This document shows, one piece after another, positions 11,546-24,610 of a stretch of 64,000 nt of DNA (position 1 is its first letter; each line of letters starts with the position of its first letter). Below the pieces are notes generated by a model. That model saw only the letters and a program-made list of their open reading frames with translations, had not been told where the DNA came from and did not search any database. The stretch lies in contig NC_134032.1 in the NCBI RefSeq assembly GCF_964204645.1, forward strand, positions 9,976,275 through 10,040,274, read 5' to 3'. A program made the translations under genes and the position numbers. This DNA is from Tubulanus polymorphus. Lineage: Eukaryota; Nemertea; Palaeonemertea; Tubulaniformes; Tubulanidae.

Positions 11546-12008
11546 GGGACCATTCATTAAGTACGTGCACAAGCCCTAGGTAGAACCTCGACGGCAAAAG
11601 CGTACGATCTGCATACACAGCTAGATAGCTGTTTACACAAGGCGTATGTACCAGTACTTAATAAATCAAAGTGTACCAATTTCTACTATATAATCTTGTA
11701 GTAGCCTGGCTACCCAATCTTGGTAGTAGTTCAGCCATGAGTCTGGAAACTAAATAATGAATTCATTGCCCCTTTTTAAAAGAGTGCATCCTAGTTAATC
11801 CTAGCACGATAATTAAAGTCTCAAATAATAGAATTTATTTATACTATAATAAACAGACCAGTAGACTAATAACAGGTGTTTGTTTATGTTTTATACTACA
11901 CGATCAACAATTGCGTACGTAAGGTAGGCAATATAGTACGATGCGGGTACACAAGGTAGGACCTTGAAAAAAGGTCCTTTTTTGCGTATGTACTTAATGA
12001 ATGGTCCC
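11546..12008. mobile_element. DNA-transposon-type element with 19 bp perfect terminal inverted repeats
   Basis: Left end GGGACCATTCATTAAGTAC, right end its exact complement at 11990-12008. TCT lies outside both ends (11543-11545 and 12009-12011), a candidate 3 bp target duplication. It is 463 bp with no ORF, so nonautonomous. The superfamily is uncertain. Confidence 0.8.
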
Positions 12009-12802
12009 TCTGCAATCAATTTGTCGCGGTTGTAAGTAAACTCATGTCGAAATGGTTCCACCTGACGATTCGACGAGATGATCAGGTCTTAAGTCAATCT
12101 GAGCTTAGTTTTAAATCTTTTGGGTTTTTTCCATTTAGAACTCCTATTGTTGGATTTGTGAAAATACTTGTCTACGGACCAATCAGAGTGTGATTTAATT
12201 ATCTGTCATCCTATTCGTCAGCTAGCCAGGATATTTTCTATATTGACCAATCAGAGTGGTCTTAACATACTCCGTTCGCATTGGCTAGTTAGTGACTATG
12301 TGCTACAAAAAATACTTACCAACCGCAGAAGGCTTTGTATACTGGACTCAGTACCCATTGGTTGTATTTTGGAATTCCTTTGAAATCCAGTTTCCATTGG
12401 TTGGCTTGTCATAAAAACCTCAGGTGTTCACCAGTCAGAGTCGACTTTTACAGGAATCAGGTTCTGACCCAAATCAAATGAAATATATTCAGATTTTCTG
12501 CGTTTTACTATTTCTAAGTTCATGACATTCTTTAAATGACGAATGCTTTTTTTCTTGCCTTTTATAAGAAGCACATATTTGCACAACGGAACAAAAAATG
12601 ATAGTCAAAACAGAAAATTGGATTGAATAATTCTGGTCAAATATCTATGCGTGTTTATAACTTTTTGTGCATATTTAGCTACATATACCTTTGTGGTAAG
12701 GGGAGGGGGTTAGAGGGGTGACAGGCATTGACTTTTTGTATCATACTTTGCTGATTGACAAAATGAACGCACATTAGAAGCCCAGTTTAGAATCATCTGG
12801 TA

Positions 12803-13226
12803 AAGATGGCTGCCTCCATAGTTCCCCAACGGCATCACTTGGGCCTATGTGAGTAGAAAGTTTATCAATGGGGAGCTCTAGGTGGCTTTATTTCTCGTTA
12901 GATGAACAGGGGCGGACCCGGAGAGGGTTTGAATCCCCCTTTTCTGACCAAGCCCCCTTTTGAAAATCGGCTTCTTTTCGCCTGCGCTGAATTTGATCTA
13001 ATATGCACTAAAATTGCATGAAAATTTTCAAAATTCTGGAGGAGGTCCACTGGTACCCTATAAGGGCTTTGTGCATGGGGCACTCGCCAGGAAATCCACC
13101 ACTACTATAAAGTGCCCTTTTCATACAAGGCGAATCTCTCCTTTCTTCAAGCCTGAATATAATCCTGATGTTTATTGTAATTTTGATGATGTCATAGAGG
13201 GATTCATGGAGGTGGCCATCTTTTCT
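12803..13226. repeat. Long family A foldback element
   Basis: Starts AAGATGGCTGCCTCCATA and ends with ATTCATGGAGGTGGCCATCTTTT, with GATGATGTCATAGAGGGATT just inside the right end. The interior (about 400 bp) holds a CAGGGGCGGACCCGG block related to the MITE at 37861, so another element may be nested. Confidence 0.5.
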
Positions 13227-16200
13227 GGATGTGTCTATAAACTGCAGTTTGATTTTTGATCATGTGATAGGTGATTTTCAATGCTATAGGTGTTTTTGAA
13301 ATTTTTCCTACAGCGCCTGTTTCAAGGAGGCGTGGGGTTTTTCGGAGGTTGGGGGGCAGCAGGGTTGATGTTTTGAAACGGTTTTGTTCGTAAAAAAAAA
13401 AACAAAAATGCAATGTTTCTGGTTTTTTTGAACGATGTAAATAATAGAAATTTCGTGTAAATAGAAGATGTTTTGTCGCAATGTTAAAAATGTAAATAAC
13501 GAATCTGGGTGCACGTTACCATAGTGAAGAAAAATCAGAGCAGAAATCGGTGATATTTCAAACAAAATGCAAATTTTTGAGACCCCCGGAAATCAAGACA
13601 AAATAATTCGCCTAATAGGTAAAATGATGTATAATTTTCTCTGTAATGAATCTATTCGAAAAGATTTCTAAATGGGTAAAATGAATTACATGTAATATAG
13701 AATCGGGACCAGTTTTATTTGCATCAGGAAAAAAAGATCTGTTTTAAAAGTTTTAAATCGGCTGTTATACGTAAAGTAACCTTTTCTTTGAGAAAAAAAA
13801 CCAGACGCCCAAAAAATGGCATTTTTGAAAATATCATATCAACGAAATATCATGAGAAAGTAGGTAACTTTGGTCAACGAATTCAAATCGAACTTGTATA
13901 AAACGGATGAAGAGGGATTATTATTATTATTAAAACTACTACTCAATTAGCAACGCAGGGACTGATTGTGCTTAGTAACGTAAACTAGATTTTAATTGCA
14001 ATATTACTAGATATTGGGACTATTATCCGCATAATCAAATCCACAGGAAATCAATTTTTAAAGAAATTTTGAATTAGAACCTCAACCTTAAGTGAAATTA
14101 CACACGTAAACATCCAGACCCGATCAGGGTTGAATTTTCATCGTCGGTATGAACTAATCCTACCTAACTCAGGGTTATAGCATCTCTAACCTACAATTGT
14201 GAAGCTTGGTTTTAGGGGACCAAAAAGTCTGATACAATTGAACTTGTATGATACTAAGATCATATTACATGTATTCACATAACTTATTTACGTAAGTTGG
14301 TTGCCCTAATCAAGACGGAGATCGTTAGAAACTAAAAATTTGACACTTGTCCTCTGAATAGTTACATCTTTTTGGATGCATTTCTTCAAAATTATCTAAG
14401 ACAGAATGTGGGACATCATCTGTGGCCTTTTACATGGCTGCTTCATCTGAGATATGCCTGTTCTTATCTTGCGAGGACCACGACCTTCCACTTTTCCAAG
14501 ATCCACCTGGATATACTCACTATAGGCCGTAACTAATCTGAATCAATCTGGACAGATGAATGATCTTGTTGCAACGAAATTCAGGGATCAGAAAACCTGT
14601 TCGTTAAATCCAGAATGATGTGAAGAACAAATATTCTTTTTTCGGGTAAACAACGTTCCACCGTGGTGTGAATATACCGGGTAGTCTTAGTATTAAACTG
14701 GCCCCAAGTTGTTCAGCGTTCGTGCGTGTGTGTATATAGGTATCTATTCGGCTCATAGTCAAATCTGTAAATATCATCATGTGGATAAGTACTGTAATAC
14801 AACAGATATCAGCTCGACCCAGCTTCACGAAACTGGATAACCTTTAAATCGATTTAATTCCTTCATCAATTCAGTTCATCTTTAATCGATTTCGTAGTTT
14901 TTCCTTTTTCGGAAGCTGGGCCAAGGGGATTTTTGTTTTGGGGCAAAAACTACCGATACGTTAGATTGGCCTTGAAATGAATAGTTGATGTACGTATGAT
15001 GTGCAAAAGGCTTCCGCGGGGTTTTTCAAACTGGGGTTTGGGCTTGTCATTTGGGTGCATGAAAAGATGTACTTAATATGCGATGGAAGGTATTTCTGTC
15101 TGCTCGAGGTGGCGCTGTTAGCTGAGAGCGATTTCGGTTGGTTTATTTTGTACTGATACCTTTTGCTTTTTACTGTGTATACGTACAGACTTCAGGAAGG
15201 GGGTAGGATGGCTAGTTGCTGGAGGGTTTTATGCCAATTGAATCAACATTTTTTGAATTCACTAATATTTGATAAAAAGATTTTCAGCAACTGGCCTCAA
15301 AGGTTTGCTCTTAATATATGTAGGTACTGTTAGGAGCTAGTTCCCCAGTTCCAACATATGGCATGCCAAGTGGTGGGACATCACTTCATCAATTTGATTG
15401 ACTTTAGCCACATGCAAAGATGGAACCATGACAAATTACGCACCTGTATAAGTGAACTAATGCACACTTGTGCACCTGGTGGATGCTCACTTGCCACAGT
15501 CGTTGATGTCCCACTATACACCAGTGCAAATTGTTAATCCTCAAACAAACAGAAATAATTTGGAATGAATACAGCTTCCACACTGCTTGGAACTGGCTCT
15601 AATATTATATATACATGTATCTTAATTGTGAGAGTAGGGGTATAAATATATGAATATAAATAAATAGTTAGAATTTGTTATTAAAAGCAGGACATCATTT
15701 GTACAGTGTTCATTATGTAAATGTGTTATATTGAAATGTTAACTGCAGACAACAGAGAAAAGGGTTTTTTGTGTAACAAAAATATTATATAGGGCCTAAA
15801 CTAAATGATTTGATGAAAACTGATGGTTGTTAATCCATTGGTAATCGTCTAAAACCCGATCTAGAAATTGCTGATAGGACCCCATGTATAATGCTGGGTG
15901 TCACTTTTAGATTAATGTTAATGTGCCCTATGGGGTATGTGCACTATGAAGAACTGGCACAGGGCCTGCTGGTACAACTTAAATATCCCCAAAATATCCT
16001 AGGTATTATTTGGATATATTATCTTGGGTATGAGGGTAACTTAAGTCAAGCCCTTAGTCAAGTACCTAGAAATAAGTTCCGAGTGGCTTTTTAGAAATTC
16101 ACTTAAATAAAATATAAGCTTTGTGCCCAGTATTGTGGTACAATTCACAAGTTATCTTTCACAGTTGGTTGCAAAATTCATTGGTGGTTTTATCAGTGCA

Positions 16201-17083
16201 AAAAGGTCGTTACCAATGGATTCATCACTAAAAAGCTAGTGTCAAAACATTATATACATGTAGCTCAGCTCAAGAAAAACTACAAAAAAAACAGTCAAAT
16301 AAATTCTTAGAATTCACATTGTCTTCAACTCTTTTCTTGTATTTCTCGAAGTTTCATTGGCTCCCAGTGATAGAGGCTCAAATTTAACAGTTATTGATCG
16401 GTTGCTAGTCAACAGATATTCAAATAGAAGTCGTCTGAATTCCAACCCATTGGCTGGGCATCGCGAATTGCCGTCAGCGCCATCTTGCGCTGAAACTGAT
16501 AATCGAAATATCGGCACAGTTTGAATTTACCGCCAATTCTTAGGCGAGCATGGTAGCAGCACTATATAGTCCCCTTGCGGAATTTCTGTGAACTTATGTT
16601 ATACCGTTTAGATTAAAATAGATCTATTCACACTCTAGTCATTTATGATTTTAATGAGGATGAAAAAAGTATTCACATTATCACAAAAACAAAAAAATAA
16701 AAGCACTTTGAAAAACAACGATATTGTAAACACTCGTTTCCGGGTTCGAACCGCTACGAATTGCTACTCATTTTTGCGACAGCGCCACGGCGCGCGCTGC
16801 GAATTTTTTTTTCACACCATGTCAGATAGCCACTGCGCATGCCCAACTCAGTTTCGCTTCCGGACTGCATGTCGCAATGCATGAAGAAATCCATGATGTG
16901 AACGACAAAATCTACTGTCGACTCTTGACTAAATATAAGCTGTGGTAGGAGGCCTAGCGCCAGCCAATTGACCATGATTGACTACTTGCCAGCTTCGCGT
17001 CTCAGACCAGTAGGAAACCGAAGTAAGTTAATGGTTTCATTCTTTTTACAGGCACGTTTTTCCTTCTTTAACTTCAATTCAAT

Positions 17084-17245
17084 TCTTTATTATCATACAT
17101 GATTGTAGATGCAATGCAATTGTAACAAAAATAAAATGATATAAAATAGAATAAAACACAACACAACATAAGCATTAGACTTATTCGTTATACAAGAATA
17201 TGTATATATACATGTACATTCTACTTTATATATTACCATTAAGTG
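17084..17245 (-). repeat. Probable LINE/SINE 3' tail
   Basis: TTCAATTCAATTCTTTATTA followed by A/T-rich sequence is the complement of the usual retroposon ending, an AATAAAG-type signal then a TTGAA-type simple tail. Similar tails are at 20345, 34690 and 46545. No coding remnant attached. Confidence 0.3.
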
Positions 17246-17781
17246 ACAATTTTTTATTTATAAGTTGGAAAACCCAAAAGCTGTAAACTGTCCTAGGCTA
17301 CGTGTCATTAGTGGGGACGAAATGATTAATAGGAATTTATCTTCATCAGAGAAACTATTATTTGGGAATATAAGAAATGTCGGAATTGCCCAAAATTTGG
17401 CCTGTCAGTGTCAGACCCCCGCTGTCAGACCACAGCTCCCTCATTTGTAGGCTCAAACTGTGACGGTAGAAATCTGAACTATTAAGATTCTATTAAGAAT
17501 TTGCAACTTAAACTTTTGAAGCCAATTAATGTCTATTGTAAACATATAGGCCTAAAATCATGACAGTGTATGTGTTGAGTGTGATAAGCCGCAATACCGA
17601 GTTGTGTAGATCTTCTCCCAAAATTTGCAGAGAACACCTCCGCAGGCTTTACAGACGCCTGCTCCACCAACCTCCCAAGACGCAACGAGTCCTATTTAAA
17701 AACGTACGGCACCTCATAAATCAGACAGTTTTGGTCAAATTCACATAAGATGCCAACCAAATTTCTCTGTTTTAATTTTAG

Positions 17782-17849
17782 GCAAAGAATATTATCGTGA
17801 TACTAAAATGTAGTTATTAAATAATGTGAACAATGCTTACATAACAAGT
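17782..17849 (+). promoter_or_regulatory. 5' UTR with three minimal uORFs
   Basis: Between the TTTTAG acceptor and the start codon lie ATGTAG, ATGTGA and ATGCTTACATAA in succession: two start-stop pairs and one three-codon uORF. All terminate before the main ATG at 17850. Such elements generally lower or gate translation of the main frame; here that is inferred. Confidence 0.5.
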
Positions 17850-19386
17850 ATGGATTCAGCTATAGTAACGGTAAGTTGATTTTATATCACAAGTCCTTTG
17901 TGTGAGGTTCTCTACAGGGGGTCATGGAATACGGAATACTAATTTGAAGTGGAATACAGCATAAAAAGCTGAAAATTGTCGATTTTGCTGAAATTCTTGG
18001 AATACAAGGAGAAAACTGTCTTGTTTTGCCATCGGAATACGGAATACAGGGATATTTTCCAGATTACATATGCCAAATTCCTTGGAATACAGCATACAAA
18101 CACCCTGTCGAGAGCCTCTTGTGGTTTCCTGTCTTCGCACTGGGCATAAAATATCTTGGACGAGTTTCTTGTTGCTGACTGGCCGCCATTAATGCATGGT
18201 TCCCAGCTTACCGGGAAAACGGGAAAAGTAGGGAATTTAAAAATTGAATTCCCGGTTGGGAAAAGTCAGGGAATTGATCAAAATTTGATAGAATCCGGGA
18301 AAAAGTAGGGAATTACAAAAACTCTGTTCAGATAGTCATGTCAGTTGATTGGTATATGATGTTATATGTAAATCTGTACAATATTTCTTATGGCTATTAT
18401 CTTTATTACAGGTGCCTGATATTGACACAGCATATGAAAATATTTCCCGCAGGAGAATCAGTCAATTGCGTATTCCGCCGACCAGTTTTGGACAGTTCAC
18501 TGTCGTGGAGAAACATTCTGCTGAAGTTGGTGATCTTTTAAAGTATCCGTCCATTCTGCCAGAAAATGTATGCACCACTCTTATCAAGATATTGGACTCC
18601 AAGCCCAATCATATTGTTAAATTTTCGCATTGTTCATATGATCGTGGAGCTCTTTCTTTCTGTCGTATTATTCAAAGTTGGCGTCAGATACAAATTGAGG
18701 TTGAGAGGGAGGATACCTGGTTTAAAACCCTCAAGAAAAAGATATGGTATACCAAAGAAATGGATGGACACCTGAGCAAGTATCATAGCATTGTAAACAA
18801 TTCCCCATACAATTCCTCTCTTGGTGAGCCATTATCCTACCTGTCACCCATGAACCTGTGCAGGTTTTCTTGCTCCAGTTGGTACAGCGAATTACAGTTT
18901 AATGCTATTGGCTATATACTGAACGAGAAGACCGAAAAACTGTATACATTTCCGATTGGGGATAAAGCTGTTTTAAAGGACAGTTACAGTTATTATGTTA
19001 TGTTTTGTATTGTTAATTTTGACAATGTAACTTCTGTTATTACTGATGATCATACTGGCAAACACTGGACATTTGTATTATATGACAAAGTAAATAATTG
19101 TATATATTATGGCGACAGCTTACTGTGGCCAATTCCAATCAACATAGTTCAATATGTCAGTGGTAAAGTTGGTTTGACCATGGAAGGTACTACAGTAGTC
19201 CCCTTGCATCAGACACATCATGGACGGAATGTAAGGACACATGCATGTACTGACGGTTGCTATGGATATCCTATCCAACTGGATTCTAGCTCATGTGGCC
19301 CTATTGCCCTTGCATTCGCAGTGTATCTGGTAAAAAATGAATCTAGTATTGAACAATGGGTTTCGAGCTCTTCTATGTTGAAATAA
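17850..19386 (+). CDS. Ulp1/C48-type cysteine protease (SENP-like), two coding exons
   Basis: Coding exons 17850-17870 (MDSAIVT, GTAAGT donor) and 18412-19386 join in phase 0 to 331 residues. The start has a strong context (A at -3, G at +4). The 5' UTR part of the first exon begins at the 17782 acceptor, and a donor at 17023 suggests an earlier noncoding exon. The catalytic signature of the Ulp1/SENP fold is complete: His225 in GKHWTFVLYD, Asp242 in YYGDSL, Gln296 and Cys302 in a Q-x5-CG block followed by a hydrophobic helix. Family members cleave SUMO or other ubiquitin-like tags. The N-terminal 170 residues are unrecognised and lack obvious domains. Such proteases often occur in transposons, and inverted termini flank this gene. 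No stop or frameshift is seen, so it may be functional. Confidence 0.82.
17920..18330. repeat. GGAATACGGAATAC and GGGAAAAGTCAGGGAATT repeat blocks in the protease intron
   Basis: Two neighbouring internally repetitive stretches. The first has GGAATAC about eight times. The second (18197-18330) has GGGAAAAG and AGGGAATT words resembling the interior of the 5934 MITE. Neither has clear termini. Confidence 0.4.
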
Positions 19387-20032
19387 TTGAAATCAGCCTT
19401 GAAAATCCTTTTTTTTATAGCCTTGAATTTGGGGTATCCTTGATACTATAAAACCTGGAATAGGCCATTGACAATCAGTTTGTATATAGTTACTGCAGCA
19501 ATATTAATTAAACTTTTTCTGTCTCTTGTGGTATATAACAATCATGGGCGTATGAGACATCTCTCTTATGCTCTAACGAAGTTGAAATGTGTATTATTGT
19601 TATTGATATATATATGTTAATATTTTATTATTAAGTAAGTGTCAAAAAGAAAACGTTGACAATCTGTTTAGGTTAGTTTGTATATAGCAGGGATGCAGGA
19701 TGTTGGTATCAAATCCATGTTTAAGTAGAATCCGGTTACCTCGGATCCGTTTAACTGGGATTCGCTTAGCTCGGACTGAAATTCCGGTCGATGCTTATAA
19801 GTACTGATGGCAATTTGAAAGAAATATTAGACTTCCATGACACAAACTTAATTAAAAATGTTGAAAAAATTTTATCCTCACCAACATTTGCAAAATGGGT
19901 ATTTTTTAGGGATAACAGGGGCAGGGTTATGCTATATATTAATGAATGTAATGTAACCATCTAAAAGGCTATTTTTGTATTAATTTAATTTTGTAATATT
20001 TTTGTATGCGTTTCTGATGCCATTTGATATTG

Positions 20033-20038
20033 AATAAA
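20033..20038 (+). terminator. Poly(A) signal of the protease gene
   Basis: AATAAA about 650 bp after the stop at 19386, followed by a T-rich stretch. It falls inside the inverted-terminus pair at 16799/20261. Confidence 0.4.
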
Positions 20039-21639
20039 CCTTCAATTTGCAGTTCTTTCTTAAGTTTCTTTTATCAAATTATTATCTGAGATATTTTTTG
20101 GATGATGTGATCTGTGTGGATTTTACTCTCATAAAATTTATATCATTACTGTTTGTGTGTGACTACAGGGCCATCAAAATGCAGCAGATGATATTTCGGC
20201 ATTAAAAAGTCACGTGATGCATGTGAACATGTTGTAAACGCTACAACAAAATGGCGGACCTGGTGTGAAAAAAAAATTCGCCACGGCGCTGGAGCATATT
20301 AAGTTGATCGAACCACCTGGTGTCTTCCAATACCACCGCCTAGTGGGCTCAAATTCAAGTTCAAATATACTTTATTGATACTCATCAATTATACTTAATT
20401 GTTACTTTATTCAATACTTTATTGATCCCAGCACTGCAAATACATCGGATTTCCGCAATTAAGTAGACAGAACAAAAATAAAATTAAGAATCTTTTAGTA
20501 TTCAGAAAACAACGTACCTGTTATTTTTCAAGTTTAATTAGCAATGAGATAATTTTTTGCGACACTCACGGATGATGCGCATTCCCTTTCTGGAAGGCTG
20601 ATCGGCTCTACCCTGAAAAATTAATTTCTGAATCGACGTCCCGTAATGATGAATACTATTTTTAGATCCCCTGATTTCAAAATTCAAAAATATAGATTTA
20701 TATGAACCTTAGGTCTATCTACCCTTGTAATTAACAATTTATTCGAAAGCAAAGATCTTGCATTCGAGTTTATTCATTTTAAGCAGTTTCTTTATTTCAA
20801 GCCGCCGAATTGATTGTCTAAATCTCTTTGCTCTTCTCGTCACTTGTATTCAATTAAATTTTCTATTCTCATTCTACAATTTGTACGTGAATACTATCAA
20901 CGGTAGCATTTGTTTCTTTTCATTTCGTTTTTCATAATGATTTTGTAATATTTAAATCTTCATTTTATCGCGACGGGTGCTTCCGCTTTTAAACTGTTCG
21001 TTTGTTACTTCCGATTTTGTAATCTTCATTAATTTATTCATTCTTTATGACTTCTCTCTCTCCAAAATCGGAATAATTGTATCCTTAGATACAATAGGAT
21101 CTTGATTTTAATGACTTTGCAAAACCACCTGTCGCAGTATATTTCCTTTTAGAAATATACCTTGTTTGGAATTCCCTTGAACCTGGGGTACGCAGTTTGT
21201 TCTCTAATTGGCATTAAAACCAGAGTAGTATATAGACCGTGGGTTCCAAACGGGGGACACCTCTGTTGATCCAGCATCATTCAATAGATTGGGTTGGAAC
21301 TTAGATGGTTATAGTATATTCAGAATATATTTCTATACCGGGTATTCAGCATCTGAACCACATAATCGTTACCAATAGCCTTGATTCGAAACACGATGTC
21401 ACCTGTTTATTTGTGTGGAGTTTTCTTCGAAAATGAAATGAAAAATGTAATGGTTTTTGATAGATATGGAGGGGGGGGGGGGGTGAGTACAATAAAAAGA
21501 AGAAAAACTATTAGTAGGAGTTTGGGTGCAAAGCGAAGCGCAAATTCATCCAGAACTTTAATTCCAACGCCTCAACCAGAGGGGCATCCTGATCAACTGA
21601 TGAGCCGCGATCACGCGAGCATTTTTGGTCCGGCCCCGC

Positions 21640-21960
21640 AGTTTATATAGCGAAGATGGATTGTAAGTTGAGTGACCCCAATAGTAAGATAATATATACG
21701 AAATGCAACACATGGTTGTTTGACCATACTTGTCGCACGTGTTGTTGTGCCATAATACCTCTTTTTGGTTTATAGATAGTATCTGATATGTGATACTACT
21801 TTATGCATTGCAGGATCGATTGATTTTTTTGTAGAGACCCGCCAGTTTAAAGAAAATGGATTACGGGCGTAAGTAAGTTTAGTGACCCAGTTAGATAATA
21901 CGAAATGCGACGCTTTGGTTCGACCATTCTTATCGTTCGTGGTGTCCTGTACAGATTATT
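21640..21960. repeat. Diverged tandem duplication, period about 200 bp
   Basis: Both halves share GTAAGTT-GAGTGACCC, AATACGAAATGC and GACCAT-CTT-TCG blocks in the same order, at 21660-21760 and 21860-21960. Divergence is considerable. Confidence 0.5.
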
Positions 21961-23444
21961 GCATCTGGGTGTATTCGTGCATTTCTGGTATAATGCGCGC
22001 GCACATATCTTCCGTAAAAATCAGACATTATATCATACCTCTTGTGAATATACACGACGATATATTCGGAATGGAATCGCGCTGAAACTTATTCAGGATT
22101 GATATGAACTATTCTCAAAAACAGAACTGTAAACTGTTCTCAAAAACTGAACTGTTATTCACAAGACATTAAATGGATTTAAACGGACTTAAATTGACTA
22201 GGAGTAGCCTATCACTAGATTCGTACATTACACACTCAGGATTGGATAAACTGTAAGTTAGAAAAACATTAACAGCTGAAATTATGTTTTACGGGTTTAG
22301 TTAGTTTTAGGAACTTACTCGGTGAGTTAGTAAGTTGTAGAATTGCATGGGAATTAGTAGGCCTACAATTTCGAATGAAATGCATTAGTTTAAAGTAAAG
22401 AAGTTTTTGGGTGCTACGCATGGGGGTCCTGGGGCTTGGGTCTGCAACATCAGATGAAGAAAGCGGTTTGTTTATCATTTATGCTTAAAATCATTGTTTC
22501 AGGGCCTGTATTTCATGCTTTTTTCCCAGGGTTTCTCTCTATTTTCAGGTGTTTTTCTCTTATTTCCGAATTTCCGTTTTTCGAGTCCATTGTTTTATTA
22601 GACAACGGCGTTTATGTAAATACATCAGGTTGAAATAAACACGACAATTTCAGGGTCATCGCCGGGACAAGACCCCCTAGGCCCCAGAAAGTACGAGTCT
22701 ACACCTCAAACACACAAGCTTGAAAAACAGAGTGGCCTGATTCAGGTGCGGCCTGTATGTTCTATTTCAGTGAGAAGAACAAGACCCACCAGTCACAGAA
22801 TATCGAACCCGAAGTTGAATGATGATGACAGAGTGACTGAAGAATTCCGGTGTGACCTGTATAATAATGTCTAATAATTCATATATATTGTATTTCAGTA
22901 TCCCTTCACACCCTACCCTCACCTTACATACCACGGTAGGCCTCGATGGGTTCAGTTAGAATAGTTAGTTGATAATTCGTAAATCAGAACATTATTTCAG
23001 CTGTTGATATGAAAGTATATATTATATTCTGTATGTATTACAGTTGTAATTTCGAGTGGAACTTTTCAAAGAAAAAAGTTGCATTTATTTACGATTGAAC
23101 CCGATTGAAAATGTTTAACAGTTTGTGGGTTAAGTGTGATTTGAGTAAGATGAAGAGTGGAACAGTTGAACTCTACTTCTTATGTTAATACAAATGACAT
23201 TTACTTACAACTGGTTTCACGTTAAGACAGGACCCACCCAACCCCACCCGGTCGAGTAAATATTCCTGAGTTACATAGTTTCTGGTTTGTTTATTCGGCT
23301 TAATGGAGTTATTGATATCTGGGCTGATTTTAGTCGTGCTGTTTTTGATGTCGATATTTGTCTCGCGTATCTTTAGAAGATGCGTTTTAATGAAGTTGAA
23401 TTTAGTTTAATCGACATTTAAAATCAGCAGATGATTATTATATA

Positions 23445-23765
23445 GAAATCGAAAAGAAGTTTCTAAATAAGTTCAAATACGTTAGACAAATTGTTGCCTA
23501 CACGTGGCCTATTTCATCAATTTACGGGTAATTTGAACTTTTTTGGAATTCGTAGATATGCCTTAAATGCTGTATATTTTCATTTTGCGAGGTTTTTGTA
23601 ATTTTCTCTGGGGTCTAAATTGCATTTCGGCGCTTAACCCCCTCTGGCGGATTTTCTCCGAACTAAAATCACAATAGATCATTTGTTAAGATTTTCATAT
23701 GGTCAGCCATATGAAAATCTTTTGCCTGCGGCAGTGGAAGGATTCTTTCTCTGACAATTGATGGT
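23445..23765 (+). repeat. Dispersed repeat family C, single copy
   Basis: It shares with 27212-27665, in order, TTTCTAAATAAGTTCAAATACG, a CCCCTCTGG/TTGG block before ATTTTC, an ACAATAGATC block, and GAAGGATTCTTTCTCTG. At 23688-23721 it has a hairpin with 15 bp arms (AAGATTTTCATATGG) and a TCAG loop. It lacks the 28 bp palindrome found in the 27 kb copy. Confidence 0.65.
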
Positions 23766-24610
23766 ATAGTAGAGGACAGGTATTTAACTGTAAACAATGT
23801 GGTTATTAGTTTACTAAATTATTTTTAAGCCTGACTATAAAGTGGTTGTTCCGGGCTCGAACCCTGTTCATTCGTATGATTCACTTGGCTCGCGGGAGGG
23901 AAAAAATTTTCTCCGAAAAATTACAGAACATTTCAGAATTTTATTTTCTTGTATCCTCAGGACGCTTCCCCGTTCTGCGCCAAAATTCATGTCGAATTTT
24001 CGTCGAATCGGCCTTTTGCCTTTGATACTGATGAAGATACATCAATTTCTCTTTTCATTATTGTCCAAACACAAAGCAAACACAAGTAAAATGTTTTTTC
24101 TTTTTATTTGAATATATATGCGTTTTATTGGTATATTCTTAACAATATATACTCCGTCGTACAAAACACTTACACTGGGACGCGAGGGACGGGTTTTCTT
24201 TAAAGAGCCCGAAAAAGGACACATCGAGAATTTAGACGACTTCGACCGTTTTCGATTTCGGGGTAGAAAATATATATAGAAAATCTCGCCGATAATCAAT
24301 AATCTGAGTACGAATTAAACTACGATCGTTGGGGATACTACACGTGACGTCACGATACGATAACTTATTTACGACAAGCACGGCGGTGAAATAGCAGCAG
24401 CGGTTTCGCGAAATACGTCACATATTATTCGTTAAGCACGTCATACAACATGCGTCCAAATTCTGTCTTAAGATTAGAGAGCTAATTTTGAAGAAAGAAT
24501 TTTCTAATTCTAGCCTGCCATAGATTTAGAATAGGTACGTATATGAGTATACTTTTCGCCCTGTCAGATATGATATAAAGAACTTTCCACTTATCGTAAT
24601 GTAACTACAG

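Larger units (their letters stand above)
10801..16784. other. Gene-free stretch between OXR1 and the protease gene
   Basis: No exon could be supported. Visible content: a MITE at 11546-12008, three CCAATCAGAG-type CCAAT-box words at about 12178, 12264 and 12429, a large family A foldback at 12803-13226, an ATT microsatellite at 13919-13937, and a diverged copy of a hAT-like element around 14320-14512 that resembles 9160-9300. One dispersed GGTGGATGCTCACTTGCC repeat is at 15475. Confidence 0.55.
16785..20291. mobile_element. Candidate 3.5 kb element bounded by inverted termini, carrying the Ulp1 gene
   Basis: GCGAA-T9-CACACCA at 16799-16819 recurs exactly in inverse orientation at 20261-20281 (21 of 21 bases). 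Immediately outside are CCACGGCGCGCGCTG on the left and CCACGGCGCTG on the right, which look like an unequal target duplication. The whole Ulp1-type gene, from its predicted 5' UTR to its poly(A) signal, lies between them. This is inference: the shared word is partly poly-T, and the similarity does not extend further inward. KDZ, Zisupton and some other eukaryotic DNA transposons carry Ulp1-type proteases, so the association is plausible. Confidence 0.4.
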
